64,000 bases of DNA, taken from positions 62,001 to 126,000 of the forward strand of contig CCMQ01000003.1 of NCBI GenBank assembly GCA_000751835.1, read 5' to 3'. The notes under the pieces are model-generated. The model searched no databases. It had not been told where the DNA came from and saw only the letters and a program-made list of their open reading frames with translations. The stretch is from Necropsobacter rosorum. Lineage in GTDB: Bacteria; Pseudomonadota; Gammaproteobacteria; Enterobacterales; Pasteurellaceae. A program made the translations under genes and the position numbers. Positions 58,905 through 64,000 of the stretch are shown one piece after another (position 1 is the stretch's first letter; each line of letters opens with the position of its first letter).

Positions 58905-59231
58905 ATGGGCGTGCGGTATCACCGCCATTGTCGGCTTAACATTCGCTTTATACGGCAATGAATTGCAAACCTCAAAACAAGGCTTGCTCTTAATCGGTAA
59001 TGCTGAAGGCTGTCAGCGAAAGCCCTATCACTGCCCTTCTGATGTCCTAACTTTTGGCATCGGCACAACGGAAGCTGTAGAAAAAATCATACCAAATAAA
59101 ATTTATACCAATGAAGAAATCGCCAGAGCTTTCGCCAAAGGCATTAAGCAAGCGGAAAGATGTGTCAATACTTACGCCAACGGGCAAAAAATGCCGCAAG
59201 GGGCGTTTGATGCGCTGATCTCTATCACCTT
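58885..59231 (+). pseudogene. SAR-type phage endolysin (GH24), truncated by the Mu-like insertion
   Basis: About 116 residues of a phage T4/P21-type muramidase remain. The N-terminal uncleaved signal-anchor (KWACGITAIVGLTFALYG) is followed by the active-site stretch LIGNAEGCQRKPYHCPSDVLTFGIGTT with Glu41 and Thr56. Homology runs to GAFDALISITF and then stops, where the family continues NxGxG. From 59232 the DNA is the Mu-like left end, which adds VSNH and a stop. Without its C-terminal lobe it should be inactive. Confidence 0.9.
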
Positions 59232-59238
59232 TGTATCC

Positions 59239-59437
59239 AACCACTAAAGATGAGAAAAACAAAAAGAAATAGGGATTTGGTTGAAATAAGCGGGAATATG
59301 TTGGCAGGAACCAGATAAAACGGGGGTTGGCAGAGTGTCAGCCCCTTTTTTATTTGTTGAGGAAAAGAAGAATAATGAAATGGGAAAAATTTTAAGGTTT
59401 GGCGGAAAATGGCAAAATAACCACTTGAAATGAGAAA
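59239..59437 (+). repeat. Three transposase-binding repeats at the Mu-like left end
   Basis: AACCACTAAAGATGAGAAA (59239-59257) and AACCACTTGAAATGAGAAA (59419-59437) differ at three positions. A weaker copy with core TGAAATGGGAAA is at 59369-59387. The first starts seven bases from the end. Spacings of 130 and 50 bp recall Mu L1, L2 and L3. Confidence 0.8.
59321..59352 (+). terminator. Terminator in the Mu-like left end
   Basis: GGGGTTGGCA (59323-59332) and TGTCAGCCCC (59336-59345) pair over ten positions with two G-T pairs around a GAG loop, followed by TTTTTT. It would stop transcripts entering from the P2-like late operon. A weaker T-run on the other strand could serve the repressor gene. 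Confidence 0.82.
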
Positions 59438-59472
59438 TTTAAATTCGGCTTTAAATTTTGTTTAAATCCGGT

Positions 59473-60156
59473 TTAAGTGAGATTTTTGCCGATGTGCACT
59501 ACCTGCCCGATAACCTGTAAATCTTCCGCCTCGGCTTGCGTTAAGCGGATTGGCGGGTATTCATCTTTGTTATCTGAAATCAGTTCCAGCCCGTCCCAAT
59601 TGATTTTAAGGCGTTTCACCCACACGCTGGCACCGTTTTGCACCAAGTAAATTTTATCGCCTTTAATCTCTTTCTTTGATAAATCCACCAACATCTGATC
59701 GCCGTCGTCAATGGTCGGGCGCATTGAAACGCCATCCGCCCAGAAAACGGCGCCGTGGCGCGGTTTTACGCTGAGTTTATGTAACAGTTCATCCGAATAC
59801 GGTACTTGCCCGTCGGGCTGTGTCACGCCCTCATTAAAGCTGCCGTAACCCGCTGAAACATTAATGGAAGAAAAACTGTCAATCATTGTCACGCCGCTAA
59901 TATCTTGAGTTATATTTACAGGTTCGGGATCTCCTTGTCCTGAGATTAGCCAACCAGCACTTACTCCCGAAGCTTCAGATATTCGGAATAAACTTGTTCT
60001 AGTAGGATCCGATTCGCCCTTAATCCATTTTACTAAGGATGGCTGTTGAACCCCAACAGCTCTAGAAAATTTACTGTAGTTACCATCAAATTTAGTATTT
60101 AAAAGAAATTGCATTCTTTTGGCAAACTCTTGGTCATAAACTTTAGCTTTACTCAT
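59473..60156 (-). CDS. Phage repressor with S24 (LexA-like) peptidase domain
   Basis: The 227-residue protein has an N-terminal XRE helix-turn-helix (about 27-62, NYSKFSRAVGVQQPSLVKWIKGESDPTRTSLFRIS) and a C-terminal LexA/CI autoprotease. The catalytic Ser144 is in DGVSMRPTI and Lys181 in ASVWVKRL. It should hold lysogeny by binding the operators in the adjacent early promoter region and may be cleaved in the SOS response. Mu's own repressor lacks this domain, so control differs from Mu. GGAGATAG precedes the ATG. Confidence 0.93.
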   Translation of the reverse strand: MSKAKVYDQEFAKRMQFLLNTKFDGNYSKFSRAVGVQQPSLVKWIKGESDPTRTSLFRISEASGVSAGWLISGQGDPEPVNITQDISGVTMIDSFSSINVSAGYGSFNEGVTQPDGQVPYSDELLHKLSVKPRHGAVFWADGVSMRPTIDDGDQMLVDLSKKEIKGDKIYLVQNGASVWVKRLKINWDGLELISDNKDEYPPIRLTQAEAEDLQVIGQVVHIGKNLT

Positions 60157-60172
60157 CTCTATCTCCGCGTTA

Positions 60173-60340
60173 ATGGTAAATCTTAATAATTGGAAAGATT
60201 TACCTTTTTTAAGTAAAAAATATTTATGGTAAAACTAAATACAAACCATTGTTTTAATTGGTTTAAATAATTTTAAAGGTTTATTTTTAAAATAATTTAA
60301 GTTTTACCATTGACTTTATTAAAGTTTTACCGTTTAATAC
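60173..60340. promoter_or_regulatory. Early promoter and repressor operators
   Basis: The motif GGTAAA(A)C or its complement occurs five times: ATGGTAAATC at 60173, GATTTACC at 60197-60204, ATGGTAAAACT at 60226-60236, AGTTTTACCAT at 60300-60310 and AGTTTTACCGT at 60323-60333. A rightward promoter, TTGACT (60310-60315), 17 bp, TTTAAT (60333-60338), overlaps the last two. The repressor and/or Ner should bind here. Confidence 0.75.
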
Positions 60341-60372
60341 ACGCATTAGATACATAAAAAGGAGTGTATTCA

Positions 60373-60651
60373 ATGAGTGTATTAGACGGCGCTAAAAAAA
60401 CCGCAAATCGAGACTGGCACCGAGCGGATATTTTAGCGGCATTACGAAAAAACGGATGGTCGTTACGTTCTTTAGCAAACGCTGGCAACGTTAGCTATAA
60501 CACATTGAAATCGGCGTTAGATAAACCTTATCCAAAAATGGAAAGATTGATTGCTAATGCCGTCGGAGTTGCCCCTGAGGAAATCTGGGCGGCGCGGTCG
60601 CTTGAGCGGATTGAACGTAATCGTAAACCTGTTTTAACGAATAAGTTTTAA
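60373..60651 (+). CDS. Ner-like early regulator (Nlp/SfsB HTH family)
   Basis: The 92-residue protein starts at ATG 60373, eight bases after GGAG. DWHRADILAALRKNGWSLRSLANAGNVSYNTLKSALDKPYPKMERLIANAVGVAPEEIWAARS is the Ner/Nlp helix-turn-helix domain. In Mu, Ner turns down the early and repressor promoters. It lies first in the rightward early operon, 44 bases before the transposase. Confidence 0.93.
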   Translation: MSVLDGAKKTANRDWHRADILAALRKNGWSLRSLANAGNVSYNTLKSALDKPYPKMERLIANAVGVAPEEIWAARSLERIERNRKPVLTNKF

Positions 60652-60695
60652 TCATAAATGAAAATAAACTTAAAAGATACAAAAAAGGATCTTTT

Positions 60696-62717
60696 ATGAG
60701 TAATTTAACTTTAAAAAGTCACTATACCGTCGCTGAGCTATTGCAGCTTCAAGTTTTAAGTTTACCTAAAACACATAAAGGCATATTAGGTAAAGCTGCT
60801 AGAGAAAAATGGGATAGTAGAAAACGGTCAAGTCGAGGCGGCGGCTATGAGTATGCCGTGAAATCCATGCCGGAAGCCGTGCAAGCCGAAATCGTTGTGA
60901 AATTCAATAAAAGTGCGGTGGAAAATTTACCTATTTTAGCCGAGCCAAAAGCCCCGGTCGAAGCGCAGTTGTTGTGGGCGCAGTACGAACAAGGCACCAC
61001 CAAGGCGCAGAATGCGGCGAAGCTGAAACTGGGCACCATGTTTGCCGTGGCGGAATTGGTGAATGCCGGCGTAAAACTGCTGGACGCCTTTGAACTGGTG
61101 TGCGGTAAGTATAACCGCGAATGCGCCGAAAAAGGGGAAAAACCGCTCTCTGTCGGATCATTAAAACGCTGGTGGTATCACATTAAAAACGCCGACCGCA
61201 GCCTGTGGTTGCCGCTGTTGATGAGCGAACAAGGCAGCAACGGCAAAAGCCGTGAAGCCGCCTTCAGTGACGAAGCCTGGGCATTTTTCAAAGCGGACTA
61301 TTTCCGCAACGAACGCCCGCAATTCGGCAGTTGTTACGAACGGTTGAAACGCGCCTCCAAGGCGAACGGCTGGGACATCCCAAGCCCGTCCAGCATTAAA
61401 CGCAAGATTGAGCGCGAAATCCCGAAAACCCACCAGGTGTACTTGCGCGAAGGGGAATATGCCATGAGCCGCTATTTCCCGGCATTGGTGCGCACCGTGG
61501 CAGATATAGATGCCATGGAATGGGTGAACGGTGACGGTTACAAACACAACGTGTGGGTGGAATGGCACAACGGCCATATTATCCGCCCGAAAACCTGGCT
61601 GTGGCAGGATGTGCGCACGCGCAAGGTGCTTGCCTACCGCTGCGATGAAACGGAAAACACCAACATGATCCGCCTGGCGCTGTTGGATGTGGTGGGCAAA
61701 TATGGCATACCGAAACATCTCACCATCGACAACACCAAAGCGGCCGCCAACAAGAAAATGACGGGCGGGGTGAAAAACCGTTACCGCTTTAAAGTGCGCG
61801 AAGACGAAGTGCAAGGGATTATCCCCGCTTTGGGTATCGAACTGCACTGGACAACGGTGCGCTACGGGCGCGGACGCGGGCAGGCCAAGCCGATTGAACG
61901 GGCGTTTTCGCACGGCGGCTTGGGCGAGCTGGTGGACAAACACCCGAGCCTTGCCGGGTTCCACGCCGGCGACAACCCGTTAGACAAGCCGGACAACTAC
62001 CAAGGCAATAAAGCGGGCGCTGCCTATGCGGATTTTATCCTGGCTCTGGAAGAAGGCATTCAGATGTTCAACGAGCGCATCAACCGCGAAACGGAAATCT
62101 GCCAAGGGAAATTAAGTTTTAACGAGGCTTTTGAGCGAGATTTCGCTTTAATAGAAAAACGGTTCGCCACGCCGGAACAGTTGCGCTATCTGCTGACCTT
62201 ACACGAAGAAGTCACCTTAAAAGCCAACGGCACCTTTGAATTGAAGGCAGGCGGCAAAGTGAACGGTTTGCAAAACCGCTACGAAGCCTACGATTTAATC
62301 GGCACGCCGCATAAACACGTGGTAGTGCGGTTTGACCCTAACAATTTACACGACAAAGTGTGGGTGTATAGCTTAGATGGTGCGTATTTAGCAGAAGCGA
62401 CCTGTACACAAAGGGCGGGCTTCGGCGACACCAACGCCGCCCAAGACCACTCGCGTAAAGAACGCGAATTTGTGCGCCACACCAAAAAAGCCGCCCTTGC
62501 CGCACAGGAAATGGCGGCGCAACAAGCGGCGCAGTATTTGCCGGAAGTGGAATTCGACGACACTTCGAACGTGCCGCAAATGTGGGAAGTGATCCACCAG
62601 GAAGGCAGCACCCTGCGCAAGCGTGAAGTCGTATTGGAAGAGGATGAACAAGTCTCACCGTTCCAACAAGGCATCAATAATTATTTAACCATGGCTAAAA
62701 AAGAAAAAGGGCTTTAA
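60696..62717 (+). CDS. MuA-like DDE transposase
   Basis: This enzyme carries out replicative transposition and integration. The 673 residues compare with 663 in MuA. The N-terminal DNA-binding domain (about 1-60, KSHYTVAELLQLQVLSLPKTHKGILGKAAREKWDSRKR) is followed by the second HTH region and the DDE core: Asp280 (WVNGDGYKHNVW), Asp345 (LTIDNTKA) and Glu401 (PIERAFSHGG). The C-terminal beta-barrel and MuB-interaction region ends in a charged tail. A host USS (60911-60919) is in the gene. AAAAGGATC precedes the ATG. Confidence 0.96.
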   Translation: MSNLTLKSHYTVAELLQLQVLSLPKTHKGILGKAAREKWDSRKRSSRGGGYEYAVKSMPEAVQAEIVVKFNKSAVENLPILAEPKAPVEAQLLWAQYEQGTTKAQNAAKLKLGTMFAVAELVNAGVKLLDAFELVCGKYNRECAEKGEKPLSVGSLKRWWYHIKNADRSLWLPLLMSEQGSNGKSREAAFSDEAWAFFKADYFRNERPQFGSCYERLKRASKANGWDIPSPSSIKRKIEREIPKTHQVYLREGEYAMSRYFPALVRTVADIDAMEWVNGDGYKHNVWVEWHNGHIIRPKTWLWQDVRTRKVLAYRCDETENTNMIRLALLDVVGKYGIPKHLTIDNTKAAANKKMTGGVKNRYRFKVREDEVQGIIPALGIELHWTTVRYGRGRGQAKPIERAFSHGGLGELVDKHPSLAGFHAGDNPLDKPDNYQGNKAGAAYADFILALEEGIQMFNERINRETEICQGKLSFNEAFERDFALIEKRFATPEQLRYLLTLHEEVTLKANGTFELKAGGKVNGLQNRYEAYDLIGTPHKHVVVRFDPNNLHDKVWVYSLDGAYLAEATCTQRAGFGDTNAAQDHSRKEREFVRHTKKAALAAQEMAAQQAAQYLPEVEFDDTSNVPQMWEVIHQEGSTLRKREVVLEEDEQVSPFQQGINNYLTMAKKEKGL

Positions 62718-62753
62718 AACGGGTTTAAAGCCGAGCTAAGTGAGGATAAAACT

Positions 62754-63071
62754 ATGTTAACTGAAAACATAAAAACCATTCAAACCGATGATTCCCCTTT
62801 TGATGATGAATTTCAAGCACGTTTTTTTATCGGTTTAGAGAAGATGAAAAAAATGCGGGGTCATCAAACTCAGGAAGCCAGTCGGGCAACTGAAAATCAA
62901 TGGCACGCTGAATGTTTGTCAACGCTAGCAAGAAAGTGGGAATTGGCTGAAGAGCTTGTTCATCTCGAATCAAGTTGTCTGTCAATGAAAGGCACTCTTC
63001 AAGAATATCAAGCCGCATTACGAAACGCCATTGTAGATAGAGTAAAAGGGAAATCATTAACTCTCCCCTAA
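62754..63071 (+). CDS. Hypothetical early-region protein
   Basis: The 105-residue product follows the transposase by 36 bases with GTGAGGATAAAA before its ATG. It is hydrophilic and probably helical (TENQWHAECLSTLARKWELAEELVHLESSCLSMKGTLQEYQAALRNAIVD), with no membrane segment or motif I recognise. Small unassigned genes are common between A and B in Mu-like phages of Pasteurellaceae. Its second half is overlapped on the other strand by another long frame. Confidence 0.6.
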   Translation: MLTENIKTIQTDDSPFDDEFQARFFIGLEKMKKMRGHQTQEASRATENQWHAECLSTLARKWELAEELVHLESSCLSMKGTLQEYQAALRNAIVDRVKGKSLTLP

Positions 63072-63336
63072 AGCCAAAATGTTTTGATAGCTGCTTAAGG
63101 TAATCGTTTCGCTCTTGTTCAGATTTAATGCTCATGAATGTTCCGCGATAGTGATGCCAATCTATTTCTAACTGATGAATAGAGGTTGAGCAGCTTAAAA
63201 ATAAAAAGCGATATAAACGTTTCATGATTTTAGGATTAAGTCCTTCAAATAGAGCGGATGATTGTTTTGCTGACTTGTTGATTAGTGTTTCAAATTCATC
63301 TTGTTCAATGTTCAGGAATGAAGAGAAATTAGACAT
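62827..63336 (-). CDS. Hypothetical protein, antiparallel to its neighbour (uncertain)
   Basis: From ATG 63336 the minus strand encodes about 169 residues. The first 85 (SNFSSFLNIEQDEFETLINKS to HFGFRGE) lie where the plus strand has no gene and have a normal soluble-protein composition; GGGTAGG lies upstream. The last third overlaps the plus-strand gene 62754-63071 completely and may be a shadow. The longer frame to 63477 is antisense to MuB and unlikely. I recognise no family. Confidence 0.4.
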   Translation of the reverse strand: MSNFSSFLNIEQDEFETLINKSAKQSSALFEGLNPKIMKRLYRFLFLSCSTSIHQLEIDWHHYRGTFMSIKSEQERNDYLKQLSKHFGFRGELMISLLLYLQWRFVMRLDILEECLSLTDNLIRDEQALQPIPTFLLALTNIQRAIDFQLPDWLPEFDDPAFFSSSLNR

Positions 63337-63376
63337 AGATATAAACCTACCCTTAAAAGAAAACAAGGACAATATT

Positions 63377-64000
63377 ATGACACTCATTGACCAAATTAAA
63401 CCACTTTTAGAACAACAAATTTTCACCCAACGCGATATTGCCCAGCAAAGCGGCATTTCCGCCGGTGCGTTGAGCACCTACTTAAAAGGCGTTTACAAAG
63501 GCAATATCGACAACATTGAAAGCGCGCTTGCCAACTGGCTTGACACGCGCAAAAAGAAAGAACAAGTGTTTGTGGAAGCACCGCACTTTATTGAAATTCC
63601 GACTGCGAAAAAGGTGTTTGCCTCGCTTGATATGGCAAAAATCCTGCCGACCATGGTCACCGTTTACGGCGCAAGCGGCGTAGGCAAAACCAAAGCCTGC
63701 CAAGAGTATGCGAAGAACAACCACAACGTGTGGATGATTACGGCAAGCCCAAGCAGAGCGACATTAAGCAGTATTTTGTATGAACTGGCGTTAGAACTCG
63801 ACGTTAACGATGCACCTCGTCGCAAAGACCGCTTATCACGCATGATCACTAAGAAACTTAAAGGTACGCAAGGCTTAGTGATTATCGACGAAAGCGACCA
63901 CTTGCCTTATGACGCGCTTGAAGAGATCCGAATCATACAAGAAGAGACCGAAACCGGCTTTGCGCTGATCGGCAACGACAAAGTGTACACCCGCATTCAG
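63377..64000 (+). CDS. MuB-like transposition ATPase (partial, runs off window)
   Basis: MuB binds target DNA and activates the transposase. The visible 208 residues show an N-terminal HTH (about 15-45, IFTQRDIAQQSGISAGALSTYLKGVY), a linker, then an AAA+ domain with Walker A YGASGVGKTKA at 98-105 and Walker B GLVIIDESDHLPYDALEEIR near 165-180. AAGGAC precedes the ATG. About 100 residues should lie beyond the window. Confidence 0.94.
   Translation, partial: MTLIDQIKPLLEQQIFTQRDIAQQSGISAGALSTYLKGVYKGNIDNIESALANWLDTRKKKEQVFVEAPHFIEIPTAKKVFASLDMAKILPTMVTVYGASGVGKTKACQEYAKNNHNVWMITASPSRATLSSILYELALELDVNDAPRRKDRLSRMITKKLKGTQGLVIIDESDHLPYDALEEIRIIQEETETGFALIGNDKVYTRIQ

Larger units (their letters stand above)
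51942..59231. mobile_element. P2/HP1-like prophage segment (incomplete)
   Basis: The order Q and P leftward, then O, N, M, L, X, holin and endolysin rightward, is the P2 late-gene order. The early half that should lie left of cos (A, cox, C, int) is absent. The right side is interrupted inside the endolysin gene by a Mu-like end. Host USS copies occur in several of its genes. The left limit is uncertain between about 51400 and 51942. Confidence 0.85.
59232..64000 (+). mobile_element. Mu-like transposable prophage, left end and early region
   Basis: The element begins TGTATCC at 59232, inside the endolysin gene. Phage Mu also begins TGTATTG. Inside are transposase-binding repeats, a leftward repressor gene, rightward Ner, MuA-like transposase, two small genes and MuB, in exactly the Mu early order. 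The right end is beyond the window. The five bases 59227-59231 (ACCTT) should be duplicated at the right end. Confidence 0.92.

Noticed and set aside
61161..61964. A 267-codon minus-strand frame within the transposase gene
   Set aside because: It is wholly antisense to the conserved DDE core and has no recognisable domain.

Overview
This window reads as a chromosome segment of a Pasteurellaceae bacterium of the Haemophilus influenzae-type subclade. The nine-base Hin-type uptake signal sequence (USS) AAGTGCGGT and its complement occur throughout, alone or as inverted pairs that double as terminators. Protein sequences and local gene order (rnf-nth-transporter; thioredoxin-like-trxB-cydDC; mdh/argR) also match that family. 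Succinate-producing relatives such as Actinobacillus, Basfia or Mannheimia succiniciproducens are plausible hosts, but I cannot name the species from sequence alone.

Region 1 (1-40.4 kb) is core chromosome. It holds the argS end, a lipoprotein, mdh and argR (divergent), the electron-transport complex rnfABCDGE with nth and a sodium symporter, a methyltransferase, the ABC-F gene uup, and an idonate/gluconate island (gntK divergent from idnD-idnO-gntT, with two GntR-type operators and a textbook CRP site between). Then come a cnoX-like gene, trxB, cydDC, the 4.5S RNA gene ffs (minus strand, 25507-25620), tesB, a haem catalase, the osmoprotectant transporter proVWX, mltB, a six-gene surface-polysaccharide operon and elyC.

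Region 2 (40.3-49.7 kb) carries a tandem array of USS hairpins and a 9-kb gene for a 2982-residue trimeric autotransporter adhesin, very rich in Asn-X-Ser/Thr sequons.

Region 3 (50.2-51.4 kb) is a small graveyard of addiction modules: a Fic fragment, two antitoxin remnants, and one apparently complete toxin-antitoxin pair whose toxin has no ATG/GTG/TTG start.

Region 4 (about 51.9-64 kb) is two nested prophages. A P2/HP1-like element provides a candidate cos site, portal, terminase, scaffold, capsid, head-completion, tail X, holin and endolysin genes. Its endolysin gene is cut at 59231/59232 by the left end of a Mu-like transposable prophage. The Mu-like part shows three transposase-binding repeats, an S24-type repressor, an operator-rich early promoter, Ner, MuA-type transposase, two small unknown genes and the start of MuB, which runs off the window. 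A highly structured 270-bp non-coding element lies between the P2-like M and L genes.
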